Below, piece by piece: positions 34,526-43,187 of a DNA stretch of 64,000 nt. A program made the position numbers and the translations under genes. Position 1 is the first letter of the stretch, and every line of letters starts with the position of its first letter. The stretch lies in NCBI GenBank assembly GCA_021802825.1, contig JAJZRG010000003.1:86643-150642 (forward strand), given 5' to 3'. The notes under the pieces are model-generated. The model did no database searches and was not told the DNA's origin. It worked only from the letters and a program-made list of their open reading frames with translations. This DNA is from Chloroflexota bacterium (GTDB lineage: Bacteria > Chloroflexota > Limnocylindria > Limnocylindrales > CSP1-4).

Positions 34526-35500
34526 CTACTCCTCGCCCAGGCGCAGGATCGGCTGCGGCAGCTCCTTGGGCTCACCCGCGCGCCCGGTCTGCGAGAGCAC
34601 CACGCCCACCAGGATCAGCATGCCGCCCACCAGCTGGATCGGTCCGAGGCGCTCGCCCAGCAGGACCCCCGCGGCGACGATCGTCCACAGGGGCTCGACC
34701 GTGGACAGCAGCGACGCCTGGGCGGCCCCCACCCGCTGCGCCCCCGCGTAGAAGGCCTGGACCGCGATCCAGCCGGCAACGACGCCCACTCCCAGCACGC
34801 CCGGCCAGGCGGCCGGAGGGATCGCCGAGGGGAGTACCGGGTGCCCGAGCGCCAGGCAGATCACCCAGTACGCGACGCCTGTCGTGCTCAGCATCACCGC
34901 TCCCACCGCGGAGGCGTTCGATGCCCCCTCGGCCTCGCTGCCCACGCCGTCGCTCGTCTCGCCCGAGTGGCGCGCGGCCATGATGATCCACACCGAGTAC
35001 AGCAGCGGCGACGCGATGACCAGCAGCAGCCCGCCGATCGGCGGCATCTCCGAGGCGCTGATCCCGCCCACCGCGAGCACGACGCCCAGCACCGCGATGC
35101 CCAGCGCTGTCCACGCCCGGTGCCCCTCGAGCGGCCGTCCGAAGCGGAGCGCGAGCACGGCAACGATGGGCGGGTAGACGTAGACGATCAGCGCCGCGAG
35201 CGAGAGCGGGGTGGTCGTGATCCCCGCGAAGTAGGTGGCGGTGTTCGAGAGGTAGTAGATGCCCAGGCCGATCGATGTCAGCACCATCCGTCGGGGCATC
35301 CTGCGCAACCCGCGACGCCGTGAGGGGCTGACCAGCAGCACGAGCCACGCCAGGCTGCCGGCGAGCAGGAAGCGCCAGGCCATGAGCGTGAGCCAGTCGA
35401 TCCCCGCGGCGTAGGCCGGGCGCGCGAACAGGCCGCCCGACCCGAACGAGATCGCGCTGATGACGACGAGGCCGATGCCGACGAGCCGGGGCCGGTTCAC
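34526..35500 (-). CDS. EamA/DMT-family transporter
   Basis: 324 aa with ten spans in two EamA repeats, the first starting LVGIGLVVISAISFGSGGLF and the second after a 30-residue charged loop (RHSGETSDGVGSEAEGASNA). The second repeat ends with the typical ASLLSTVEPLWTIVAAGVLL and GGMLILVGVVLSQ. Members export amino acids, sugars or other metabolites. It is convergent with the HpcH aldolase gene and separate from the CBS/kor operon. Substrate unknown. Confidence 0.9.
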   Translation of the reverse strand: MNRPRLVGIGLVVISAISFGSGGLFARPAYAAGIDWLTLMAWRFLLAGSLAWLVLLVSPSRRRGLRRMPRRMVLTSIGLGIYYLSNTATYFAGITTTPLSLAALIVYVYPPIVAVLALRFGRPLEGHRAWTALGIAVLGVVLAVGGISASEMPPIGGLLLVIASPLLYSVWIIMAARHSGETSDGVGSEAEGASNASAVGAVMLSTTGVAYWVICLALGHPVLPSAIPPAAWPGVLGVGVVAGWIAVQAFYAGAQRVGAAQASLLSTVEPLWTIVAAGVLLGERLGPIQLVGGMLILVGVVLSQTGRAGEPKELPQPILRLGEE

Positions 35501-35708
35501 CGGGCCGAGGGTACCGGCTGGCCGCGGCCGGGGCCGTCGTGACCCGAGCCCTGCAACTGCGCGTCACCGCGCCGGGGGACCCGCGCGCCGGCCGCGCGAC
35601 CCGGCACCTCGCGGAGCCTGTCGCGGCGCGGAACCTGCCGCTCGGCCCCCGTTCTCTGGGCTGCCCCGCCCCCCACGGCCCCGGTCACTGCGGCGGTAGA
35701 CTTGACGC

Positions 35709-36221
35709 GTGGCAAACCTCAACGAGCGCGCCGTCTTGGCGCGGGTTCCATCTCTCGCGTCTGAACCCCTGATGGTGGTCGGTCGCCGCCTTCCCGTGAC
35801 GGTCTCGCCCGGCACGTCCATCGCGGACTGCCTGCGGGCGATCCAGCGGACCGGCACAGGCGATTCCGTGTTCGTGACCGATGACGACGGACGCCTGCTG
35901 GGCGTCCTCACGGAGCGCGACATCTTCGGCCGGCTGGTCGGACCAGATGTTGCGCCGGCCGTGGACCTCGATGCCGCCGTCGAAACCTATATGACCACAA
36001 GCCCGCACACGCTGCGCCTCGCACAGACTGTGCTGGACGCGCTGGAGATCATGCAGTCGGGCCGCTACCGGAACGTGCCGGTGGTGGACGACGACCATCG
36101 GCTGGTGGGCGTGGTGCGCCAGGTGGACATCCTCAAGTTCTTCGCGGAGTCCTTCCCCGAGGAACTGCTCAATCTCCCTCCCCGACCGCATCAACGCATG
36201 GAGCAGGCCGAAGGCGGATGA
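35709..36221 (+). CDS. CBS-domain protein
   Basis: 170 aa with GTG start and a pair of CBS motifs: TSIADCLRAIQRTGTGDSVF...GRLLGVLTERDI and TVLDALEIMQSGRYRNVPVV...RLVGVVRQVDIL. A CBS pair forms a Bateman module that binds adenosine nucleotides, SAM or NAD(H) and acts as an energy sensor. There is no other domain. The stop overlaps the korA start (ATGA at 36218-36221), so the protein is made together with the oxidoreductase, and another CBS gene follows korB. A regulatory partner role is likely but not shown. Confidence 0.88.
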   Translation: MANLNERAVLARVPSLASEPLMVVGRRLPVTVSPGTSIADCLRAIQRTGTGDSVFVTDDDGRLLGVLTERDIFGRLVGPDVAPAVDLDAAVETYMTTSPHTLRLAQTVLDALEIMQSGRYRNVPVVDDDHRLVGVVRQVDILKFFAESFPEELLNLPPRPHQRMEQAEGG

Positions 36222-38080
36222 CAACAACAGCGCAGGGCCCGGAGCGCGAATCCCTCGAGCTCGACCGGGTCACCATCCGGTTCGCCGGCGACTCCGGCGA
36301 CGGGATGCAGTTGACCGGGACGCAATTCACGCGCACGGCGGCGGTATTCGGCAACGACATCAGCACCTTCCCGGACTACCCGGCCGAGATCCGTGCCCCC
36401 GCGGGCTCGCTCCCTGGCGTCTCGGGCTTCCAGATCAGCTTCTCGGCGTCGGACATCCACACCCCGGGTGACGCGCCGGACGTACTGGTCGCGATGAACC
36501 CGGCCGCCCTCAAGACCAACGTCGTGGACCTCCCGCCCGGCGGCGCCCTCATCGTCAACAGCGACGCGTTCACGCCCTCGAACCTCTCGAAGGCCGCCTA
36601 CACCGCGAACCCGCTGACCGACGGTACGCTCAAGCAGTACAAGCTGTTCCAGGTCCCCATCAGCACCCTCAACGCCCGGGCGCTGGAGGGGCTCGAGATG
36701 ACCAGCAAGCAGGTTGACCTGACGAAGAACTTCTTCGCCCTGGGCCTGATGTTCTGGCTCTACGAGCGGTCCATGGAGCCCACGCTCAAGTGGATCGACC
36801 AGAAGTTCGGCAGCCGCCCGGTCATCGCCGAGGCCAACCGCCGCGCCCTCCAGGCCGGTTACAGCTACGGCGACACGACCGAGATGTTCCACGAGACCTA
36901 CCGGGTCCCGAAGGCGAGGCTGGCGCCGGGCACGTACCGCAACATCACGGGCAACGAGGCGACCGCACTGGGCTTCCTCGCCGCGGCGCACGCCGCCCAG
37001 CGGCCCCTGTTCTACGGCTCGTACCCCATCACGCCGGCGTCGGACATCCTCCACCAACTCTCGGCGTACAAGACCTTCGGGGTCAAGACGTTCCAGGCCG
37101 AGGACGAGATCGCGGCCATCGGCGCCACCATCGGCGCGGCGTACGGCGGCTCGCTGGCCCTGACCGGCACGTCCGGCCCGGGTGTCGCGCTCAAGACCGA
37201 GGCGATGGGCCTCGCGGTCATGACCGAGCTGCCGATCGTCATCGTCAACGTCCAGCGCGCCGGCCCGTCCACGGGCCTGCCGACCAAGGTGGAGCAGGCA
37301 GACTTGTTCCAGGCGATCTTCGGGCGCAACGGCGAGGCGCCGATGCCCGTCGTCGCGCCGGCGACTCCTGCCGAGTGCTTCACGTTCGCGGTCGAGGCGT
37401 CGCGCCTGGCGCTCAAGTACATGACCCCGGTCATGTACCTCTCGGACGCCTTCGTGGGCAACGGCGCCGAGCCGTGGCGCGTGCCGGCCGTGGGCGAGCT
37501 GCCGGACATCTCGGTCCCCAACGCGGTCAAGGGCGAGGGCACGTTCCTCCCCTACGGCCGCGACCCGGAGACCCTCTCGCGCCCCTGGGCCGTCCCCGGC
37601 ACGCCGGGCCTCGAGCACCGCATCGGCGGCCTCGAGAAGCTCCACGGCCTGGGCACCGTCTCGTACGACGCCGACAACCACCACCGGATGACGGTGCTGC
37701 GCCGCGACAAGGTGGCCGGCATCGCGCGCGACATCCCCGATCTCGAGGTCTTCGGCCCCGGGCAGGGCGAGCTGCTGATCCTGGGCTGGGGCTCCACGTA
37801 CGGCGCCATTCGCAGCGCCGTCGAGCGCCTCCAGGCCGAGGGCAAGTCCGTCGCGCAGGCGCACCTTCGCTACCTCTTCCCGTTCCCGGAGAACACCGGG
37901 GACGTCCTGCGGCGATACAGGACCGTGCTGGTGCCAGAGCTGAACCTCGGCCAGCTGTGGTTCGTGATCCGCGGCACCTACCTCGTGGACGCCGTCTCGT
38001 ACGGCAAGGTGCGGGGCAAGCCGTTCCGGATCTCGGAGATCGTCGACGAGGCCAACCGCCTCCTCGCCGAGCGGAGCTAG
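36218..38080 (+). CDS. korA: 2-oxoacid:acceptor oxidoreductase, alpha (fused gamma-alpha) subunit
   Basis: 620 aa. The N-terminal gamma domain (about 15-200) begins VTIRFAGDSGDGMQLTGTQF. The alpha pyrimidine-binding domain (from about 235) has ITGNEATALGFLAAAHAA, YGSYPITPAS, FQAEDEIAAIGATIGAAYGG and TGTSGPGVALKTEAMGLA. The C-terminal domain includes GWGSTYGAIRSAVERL. With KorB it oxidises 2-oxoglutarate or another 2-oxoacid to acyl-CoA and CO2 and reduces ferredoxin. The gamma-alpha fusion and KorB without a separate delta ferredoxin subunit is the two-subunit KorAB type. The 7Fe ferredoxin at 27.8 kb is a possible acceptor. Confidence 0.94.
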   Translation: MTTTAQGPERESLELDRVTIRFAGDSGDGMQLTGTQFTRTAAVFGNDISTFPDYPAEIRAPAGSLPGVSGFQISFSASDIHTPGDAPDVLVAMNPAALKTNVVDLPPGGALIVNSDAFTPSNLSKAAYTANPLTDGTLKQYKLFQVPISTLNARALEGLEMTSKQVDLTKNFFALGLMFWLYERSMEPTLKWIDQKFGSRPVIAEANRRALQAGYSYGDTTEMFHETYRVPKARLAPGTYRNITGNEATALGFLAAAHAAQRPLFYGSYPITPASDILHQLSAYKTFGVKTFQAEDEIAAIGATIGAAYGGSLALTGTSGPGVALKTEAMGLAVMTELPIVIVNVQRAGPSTGLPTKVEQADLFQAIFGRNGEAPMPVVAPATPAECFTFAVEASRLALKYMTPVMYLSDAFVGNGAEPWRVPAVGELPDISVPNAVKGEGTFLPYGRDPETLSRPWAVPGTPGLEHRIGGLEKLHGLGTVSYDADNHHRMTVLRRDKVAGIARDIPDLEVFGPGQGELLILGWGSTYGAIRSAVERLQAEGKSVAQAHLRYLFPFPENTGDVLRRYRTVLVPELNLGQLWFVIRGTYLVDAVSYGKVRGKPFRISEIVDEANRLLAERS

Positions 38081-38083
38081 AGC

Positions 38084-39118
38084 ATGACCGACATCGTGAC
38101 CCCGGCCGCTCCCGCCAAGCTCACCCGCAAGGACTTCGTCGCAGAGCAGGAAGTCCGCTGGTGCCCCGGTTGCGGGGACTACTCGATCCTCGCCCAGACG
38201 CAGAAGGTGATGCCTGACTTCGGCGTGCCGAAGGAGAACATCGTCTTCATCTCCGGCATCGGCTGCTCTGGGCGCCTGCCGTACTACATGAACACGTACG
38301 GCTTCCACTCGATCCACGGCCGGGCGCCCACGCTGGCGACCGGCCTCAAGCTCGCCCGCCCCGAGCTCATGGTGTGGGTGATCACGGGCGACGGCGACGC
38401 CCTGTCCATCGGCGGCAACCACTTCCTGCACTCGATGCGCCGGAACGTGGACTTCACGATGGTCATGCACAACAATCGCATCTACGGCCTGACCAAGGGC
38501 CAGACCTCGCCCACGTCGGAGTTCGGCAAGCGGACCAAGTCCACGCCGATGGGCTCGGTCGATCGGCCGGTCATGCCCCTGACCCTGGCGCTCGCCGCCG
38601 AGGCCACGTTCGTCGCCCGGACCGTGGACACCCACACCGAGCACATGCAGCACACTCTCGAGGCGGCGGGGCGCCACCGCGGCGCGTCGTACATCGAGGT
38701 GCTCCAGAACTGCAACATCTTCAACGACGGCGCCTGGCGCGAGTTCACCGAGCGCGACGTCCGCGACGACCGGATGCTGGTGCTCGAGCATGGCAAGCCG
38801 CTCATCTTCGGCAAGGACCGCGACAAGGGCATCCGCCTCAACGGCCTCCACCCGGAGGTGGTCACGATCGGCGAGGACGGCGTCACCGAGGCCGACCTCA
38901 TGGTCCACGACCAGCACGCCGAGGACCCGTACCTGGCGCTCATGCTGTCGCGGATGTTCTGGCCGGAGTACCCCGTCCCCGTGGGCGTCCTGCGCGAGGT
39001 GGAACGCCCAACCCATTCCGACCTGGTCGACGAGCAGATCGAGCAGGCGATCGCGAAGTCCGGACCGGGCGACCTCGCCAAGGCGCTCCTGGCCGGCGAG
39101 ACCTGGACGGTGGAGTGA
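38084..39118 (+). CDS. korB: 2-oxoacid:acceptor oxidoreductase, beta subunit
   Basis: 344 aa, starting three bases after korA. The thiamine-diphosphate-binding subunit: an N-terminal cluster-ligand segment WCPGCGDYSILAQTQKV, ISGIGCSGRLPYYMNTYGFH, the TPP motif VITGDGDALSIGGNHFLHS, and MHNNRIYGLTKGQTSPTSEF. These are hallmarks of KorB/PorB with 2-oxoglutarate or pyruvate specificity. It follows korA and precedes a zinc-ribbon/CBS protein. The C-terminal PYLALMLSRMFWPEYPVPVG is intact. Confidence 0.94.
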   Translation: MTDIVTPAAPAKLTRKDFVAEQEVRWCPGCGDYSILAQTQKVMPDFGVPKENIVFISGIGCSGRLPYYMNTYGFHSIHGRAPTLATGLKLARPELMVWVITGDGDALSIGGNHFLHSMRRNVDFTMVMHNNRIYGLTKGQTSPTSEFGKRTKSTPMGSVDRPVMPLTLALAAEATFVARTVDTHTEHMQHTLEAAGRHRGASYIEVLQNCNIFNDGAWREFTERDVRDDRMLVLEHGKPLIFGKDRDKGIRLNGLHPEVVTIGEDGVTEADLMVHDQHAEDPYLALMLSRMFWPEYPVPVGVLREVERPTHSDLVDEQIEQAIAKSGPGDLAKALLAGETWTVE

Positions 39119-39122
39119 CCCG

Positions 39123-39623
39123 ATGCTGTGCCCCGTCTGCCGCTTCGACAACTTCGAGGGTGACGACAACTGCTCCAACTGCGGTGCGGACCTCGCCACC
39201 TCGGACACCCCCCAACCGGCACAGGAGTTCCACGACACGATCCTGGGCGACCACCTCGACCGCCTCGGTATCGGCTCGCCCCAGACGGTTGACCCGCGCA
39301 TGCCGGTCTCCGAGGCCATCCGCCAGATGCACGAGTCGAACACCGACTGCCTGCTGGTGACCGAGGGCGGGAAGCTCGTCGGCATCTTCACCGATCGCGA
39401 CGCGGTGGTGAAGGTCGCCGGCAAGCGGCAGGACGCCTTCGACGTGCGCGACTTCATGACGCCGGACCCGGTGGTCCTCCGGCATGACGACACGATCGCA
39501 GTCGCGATCCACAAGATGGCGATCGGCGAGTTCCGCCACATCCCCATCGTGGAGGACGGGCGGCCGATCGGCGTGGTCGCCGCGGCGGACGTGTTCCGGC
39601 ACCTGGTCGAATCCCTGGGGTGA
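39123..39623 (+). CDS. Zinc-ribbon CBS-domain protein
   Basis: 166 aa from ATG 39123, four bases after korB. The N-terminus is a zinc ribbon (MLCPVCRFDN...NCSNCGADL, four cysteines in residues 3-25). A CBS pair follows (PVSEAIRQMHESNTDCLLVT, VGIFTDRDAVVKV; AVAIHKMAIGEFRHIPIVED, IGVVAAADVFRHL). Rubrerythrin-like zinc ribbons plus CBS occur as possible energy or redox sensors. Lying after korAB with a second CBS gene ahead, it probably modulates or reports on the oxidoreductase, which is inference. The next gene starts inside its stop (GTGA). Confidence 0.88.
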   Translation: MLCPVCRFDNFEGDDNCSNCGADLATSDTPQPAQEFHDTILGDHLDRLGIGSPQTVDPRMPVSEAIRQMHESNTDCLLVTEGGKLVGIFTDRDAVVKVAGKRQDAFDVRDFMTPDPVVLRHDDTIAVAIHKMAIGEFRHIPIVEDGRPIGVVAAADVFRHLVESLG

Positions 39624-40015
39624 CGAGCCGCCCGGTCGGGAGCGGGCCCCGGGTCGCGGTCCTCGCCGACGACCTGATCTGGGCCACGCGCCTGTCCGAG
39701 ATCGTCCGGCGGGCGGGTGGGGAGCCCGTTCGCCTGGCCTCGGCGGCGCTGCTCCGGGCTGCGCTCGGCACCCTCGACGGCTGCGTCGTGGACCTCACCG
39801 CGCGCTCGTACGACGGGATCCTGGCCGTGAACATCGCGGCGACCGCGGGCGTGTCAACGGTGGCCGTGGGGCAGCACGACGCGGCGGCGCAGCGACGTGC
39901 CGCTCGCGAGGCTGGCGCCGGGCGCGTCTATGCCTACCGGGCGCTGTTCGAGCACGGTGATCGCGACCTCGGCGGGTGGGTGGCCGGGCTGCGCGAATCG
40001 GGCGTGGCCCGATGA
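39620..40015 (+). CDS. Receiver-like (CheY-fold) protein of unknown function
   Basis: 131 aa, GTG start overlapping the CBS gene. The pattern VAVLADDLIWATRLSEIVRR, GCVVDLTARSYDGI, VSTVAVGQHD and AGAGRVYAYRALFE follows the beta-alpha alternation of response-regulator receivers, with acidic residues at the first strand and an Asp in VVDLT near the phosphorylation position. The conserved Thr/Ser and Lys positions are not clear, so it may be a degenerate receiver. No kinase is adjacent. It is coupled to both neighbours by four-base overlaps. Confidence 0.6.
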   Translation: MTSRPVGSGPRVAVLADDLIWATRLSEIVRRAGGEPVRLASAALLRAALGTLDGCVVDLTARSYDGILAVNIAATAGVSTVAVGQHDAAAQRRAAREAGAGRVYAYRALFEHGDRDLGGWVAGLRESGVAR

Positions 40016-41193
40016 CCGGCGCCGCGACCGCGGGCATTCGCGCTCCGCGGTTCGCCGAACGGCTCGCGCGCGCGCGGGCGGCCGCAGGGGCGGCGGGCCT
40101 GGACGCGCTGCTGATCGGCGTGGGGCCAGAACTGCGGTACCTGGCGGGGTACGCGGCGCTGCCCCTCGAGCGGCTCACGCTGCTCGTCGTGCCTGCGGCC
40201 CCCGGCTCGCCCCTGACGCTGATCGCGCCGCGGCTCGAGGCAACGCCCGCCCGGTCCTGCCCGGCCGCCGCCACCGGGGCCGTCACGGTCGCCACCTGGG
40301 AGGAGACCGAGGACCCGATGGCGCTCGTCGCGTCGGTCCTCGCCACCGCGACCGGACGCGCCGCCGACTCGCTGAGCGCGGTGGCGGTCTCCGACGGCAT
40401 GCGCGCGGCGTTCGTGCTCAGCCTCCAGGGCGCGCTGCCGGTGGCGCGGTTCTCGCTCGCCTCGGCAGTGCTGCGCGGGCTGCGGATGCGCAAGGACTCC
40501 GACGAGGTCGCGCTGCTCCGTGAGGCCGCCCACGCCGCGGACCGCGTGGTCGAGGCGATCGCCCACGGCCCGCTCGTCGGCCGGACCGAGGCGGACGTGG
40601 CGCGCGAGGTCCGCGACCGGCTCGTCGCCGAGGGCCACGAGCACGCCGAGTTCTGGATCGTCGCCTCGGGGCCGAACAGCGCCTCGCCGCACCACGACGC
40701 GGGCGATCGCGTCATCGCCGCCGGGGAGCCGGTCGTGATCGACATCGGCGGGCAGATGGGCGGCTACGGCTCGGACATCACGCGGACGATCTGGGTGGAC
40801 GGCGGGGACCCTGCCCTCGGACCCGACGCCGACTTCGCCCGCCTGTACGAGGTGCTGCGGGACGCGCAGGCTGCCGCCACGGCTGCGGTTCGGCCGGGCG
40901 TCGCCGCCGAGGCGATCGATGCGGTTGCGCGCGACGCCATCACCGCCGCCGGCTTCGGCCCGAACTTCATCCACCGGACCGGCCACGGCATCGGCCTCGA
41001 GGGACACGAAGACCCGTACATCGTGGCGGGGAACGCGGAGCCCCTGGAGACCGCGATGGCGTTCAGCGTGGAGCCAGGGATCTACCTCGAGGGTCGGTTC
41101 GGGGCGCGGATCGAGGACACCGTGGTGTGCGGACCCGACGGTCCGGACGTCCTCAACGAGCTGACCCGCGAGCTCCTCGTCGTCCGCGGGTAG
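40012..41193 (+). CDS. M24-family aminopeptidase (Xaa-Pro peptidase-like)
   Basis: 393 aa from ATG 40012, overlapping the previous stop. The N-terminal creatinase-like domain (1-160) is followed by the pita-bread catalytic domain with all five metal ligands: D244 (VVIDIGGQMGGY), D255 (SDITRTIW), H325 (HRTGHGIGLEGHE), E354 (SVEPGIYLEGR) and E368 (RIEDTVV). It should remove N-terminal residues from peptides, often before proline, in the cytoplasm. It is the last gene of the CBS-kor operon; a functional link to the oxidoreductase is not evident. Confidence 0.93.
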   Translation: MTGAATAGIRAPRFAERLARARAAAGAAGLDALLIGVGPELRYLAGYAALPLERLTLLVVPAAPGSPLTLIAPRLEATPARSCPAAATGAVTVATWEETEDPMALVASVLATATGRAADSLSAVAVSDGMRAAFVLSLQGALPVARFSLASAVLRGLRMRKDSDEVALLREAAHAADRVVEAIAHGPLVGRTEADVAREVRDRLVAEGHEHAEFWIVASGPNSASPHHDAGDRVIAAGEPVVIDIGGQMGGYGSDITRTIWVDGGDPALGPDADFARLYEVLRDAQAAATAAVRPGVAAEAIDAVARDAITAAGFGPNFIHRTGHGIGLEGHEDPYIVAGNAEPLETAMAFSVEPGIYLEGRFGARIEDTVVCGPDGPDVLNELTRELLVVRG

Positions 41194-41347
41194 AGGCTCG
41201 CACGCTCCTCGCGCCACGGGCGGCCAACCGCGTTCACCGAGTCTGAGAGGTATCATCCGGCCACCGGTCGGGACCCACGACCGCCTGACATGAGCCCACG
41301 ATGACGACCCTTCCCAGGCGGGTGCTGCGCCCGCGGAACCAGCGCCG

Positions 41348-41962
41348 ATGAGCCGGCGCAGCCGACATGGCCGCCGACCGCAGGCGAACACGGCCTCGCC
41401 GGAGTCCCAGGCCGGCCTCGTAGCGGATCGGCCGCGTGCCGCCACGGCGACGGCCCCCTCGACAGGCGAGCCCGTTGGCGGCCCTGGCGCCGATTCCCTC
41501 GCGGTGTCCACGGCTTCGAACCAGCCGGTCACCGGACCGGCGCCGGGTCCTCGCGTCGCTCCCGCGGCCTTCGCACCAGCTGGACCGCCCGAGGCGCAGG
41601 CGGCAGCTGCTGCGCCGAGGGCAGTCACTGCTGGCCCGGCGGATGTCGGCGCCCTGACGCCCGCGGATGGCGAGACGCCGCGCACCACATGCACGCAGGC
41701 GCAGCTGCGCAGGTTCATCAAGAGCCGGCCGTGGATCCCGATGCACGAGCTGCGGCGGCGCTTCGGCATCTACGGCGATGACGACGGGGTGACGCCCGTC
41801 AGCGTTGCCAGCGGGACCATCTTCGTGGGCCTGCCCCCGGTCGAGGGGCGCATGCTGGGCGAGCTGCTGAGCAGTGGCGATGTGGGCTACGAGCTCTCGC
41901 TGGACCCGTGCGCGCCGATCGTGGTCGGTGTCTACCCGATGCGCCCGGTGCCCCGCGGCTGA
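41348..41962 (+). CDS. Hypothetical protein with Ala/Pro-rich N-terminus and conserved-looking C-terminal domain
   Basis: 204 aa. Residues 1-112 are low-complexity Ala/Pro/Thr/Gly and probably disordered. Residues about 113-200 look folded: CTQAQLRRFIKSRPWIPMHE, LRRRFGIYGDDDGVTPVSVA and IFVGLPPVEGRMLGELLSSG. The family is not recognised. The basic helix-rich start of this part could bind nucleic acid, but that is a guess. It stands alone, 154 bases after the M24 gene. Confidence 0.6.
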   Translation: MSRRSRHGRRPQANTASPESQAGLVADRPRAATATAPSTGEPVGGPGADSLAVSTASNQPVTGPAPGPRVAPAAFAPAGPPEAQAAAAAPRAVTAGPADVGALTPADGETPRTTCTQAQLRRFIKSRPWIPMHELRRRFGIYGDDDGVTPVSVASGTIFVGLPPVEGRMLGELLSSGDVGYELSLDPCAPIVVGVYPMRPVPRG

Positions 41963-42350
41963 CGCTCCCTGGTCCTTCTCGGCCACGCCGCCGTTCGCTC
42001 GCCCTCGCACGTTCTCCCGGATCCAACTTGGACTGGGCGCTCTCGTGGTGCCATCGCCTGGCGATCCGTGGCGACTTTTCGAAAGGAACGAACAGCGGGG
42101 CACTCGCGGACGGTCTTCGGGCAGCAGCGGCGGGTGGGTCGGTGCCGTTGGGGGGCGATTCGGGGCTCAGGGGCGCCAGTTGCTCGTCGGAAGGAATGCA
42201 TTCGTCGCCCTCGGGGGCCGAATCGGGCGGGCGGCGGGGCTGAAGCGGCAGGGAACCTGCCACAGGGTGCCCTGTTGTTCGAACTCAGTGAAAAGTCTGG
42301 AAGAAGCGTGAGGCGTCGACGGGCGCCACGTGCGCGCTGCCCGGCATCCG
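41963..42350. other. 388-base gap without a recognised gene
   Basis: No frame here has a convincing start, composition or motif. There are short AT-richer patches (CTTTTCGAAAGG near 42075 and GTGAAAAGTCTGG near 42290) and a self-complementary stretch CAGGGAACCTGCCACAGGGT at about 42250. An untranslated RNA cannot be excluded, but I recognise none. Confidence 0.5.
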
Positions 42351-42908
42351 TCAGCGCGGGACGTGCACGCCCTCGAGCGCGAGCAGCGCCGCCTTGAGGT
42401 CGAGCGCCGCCTCGACGCCGCCCCACGCCGCGGCACCGTAGCCGCCCAGCGAGCCGTCCGCCGCGATCACGCGATGGCAGGGGATCAGCAGCCCGATCGG
42501 GTTGCGGCTCACGGCGCCGCCGGTCGCCCGCGCCGCGCCCGGCCGGCCGGCGCGACGGGCCACCTCCCCGTAGCTCGCGGTGGCCCCGCGGGGGATGGCC
42601 CGCACCACGCCCAGGATCAGCTGGTCCCAGGCCGGCCGGTCGCCGAGGTCAACGGGCAGCGCCTCGACTGACACAGGCTCGCCCGAGAGCAGGGCCGTGA
42701 CCGCCGCACCCGCCTCCCGGGCCAGCGCTTCGGCCCCAGCACCAGCATCGGCCGGCGACACCACCAAGCCGCGCCGGCCCAGCTCCGCGGAGAACAGCTC
42801 GGCGGTGGAGAGCAGCGCGATGGCGGCCAGGCCCCGGGAGGTCGCGGCGATCCGGATGGGACCGAAGTCGGACGCGACCTCGGTGGCTACGCAATATGCA
42901 TAGAACAT
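42351..42908 (-). CDS. ogt: Methylated-DNA-protein-cysteine methyltransferase
   Basis: 185 aa from ATG 42908. The active-site motif IPCHRVI (C144) is intact, preceded by the conserved VVRAIPRGATASYGEVARRA and AVSRNPIGLL and followed by GSLGGYG. The protein takes the alkyl group from O6-methylguanine in DNA onto Cys144 in a suicidal reaction. There is no Ada-type N-terminal zinc domain, so this is the Ogt form. It is divergent from the dapB leader, and the two promoters lie within about 60 bases of each other. Confidence 0.93.
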   Translation of the reverse strand: MFYAYCVATEVASDFGPIRIAATSRGLAAIALLSTAELFSAELGRRGLVVSPADAGAGAEALAREAGAAVTALLSGEPVSVEALPVDLGDRPAWDQLILGVVRAIPRGATASYGEVARRAGRPGAARATGGAVSRNPIGLLIPCHRVIAADGSLGGYGAAAWGGVEAALDLKAALLALEGVHVPR

Positions 42909-42925
42909 ATTCACGAGTGGAAGTG

Positions 42926-42954
42926 TTGCATCGATGACCGAGTGCTGGCATGAT
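42926..42954 (+). promoter_or_regulatory. Probable promoter of the lysine operon
   Basis: TTGCAT (42926-42931) and CATGAT (42949-42954) are separated by exactly 17 bases, as for a sigma-70-type promoter. Transcription from here would give dapB a leader of about 225 bases that contains the hairpin at 43096. Confidence 0.35.
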
Positions 42955-43095
42955 GCGCGAGCCATGTCGCACACCATCTTCGCTTTCGAGTCCAAGCACA
43001 AGCCTTGGCGGTCCAGTCGAGAGACTCGGGCCCCGAGGCTCTGAGGGCGCGCGAGCGACGAACCCACAGGCCTCCGGGACCGGAGGCGACGAAGG

Positions 43096-43129
43096 GGCCG
43101 CGGACACCACGAACGGTGCCGCGGCCTTT
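43096..43129 (+). terminator. Terminator-like hairpin in the dapB leader (possible attenuator)
   Basis: GGCCGCGGACACC pairs with GGTGCCGCGGCC (12 pairs and one bulged A, loop ACGAAC) and is followed by TTTGTGATTCTT. It lies about 60 bases before the dapB start and after the probable promoter, so it could stop transcription conditionally. Other short inverted repeats precede it (CCAAG/CTTGG near 43000, GCCTCCGG/CCGGAGGC near 43070). The leader does not match the lysine riboswitch or T-box consensus as far as I can see. Confidence 0.5.
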
Positions 43130-43187
43130 GTGATTCTTCGGACCTCCGGCACCGCAGGCCATCCCAGCGGAAAGGACCAGTCCGACC

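Noticed and set aside
36191..39547. Very long open frame on the strand opposite korA/korB (over 1,100 codons)
   Set aside because: Its composition is Arg/Ala/Asp/Gly-rich with no domains. It is an antisense shadow caused by the third-position GC bias of the real genes.
42955..43187. T-box or lysine riboswitch before dapB
   Set aside because: The region has a terminator, but the conserved T-box UGGNACCGCG and the lysine-aptamer blocks are not present in the right order.
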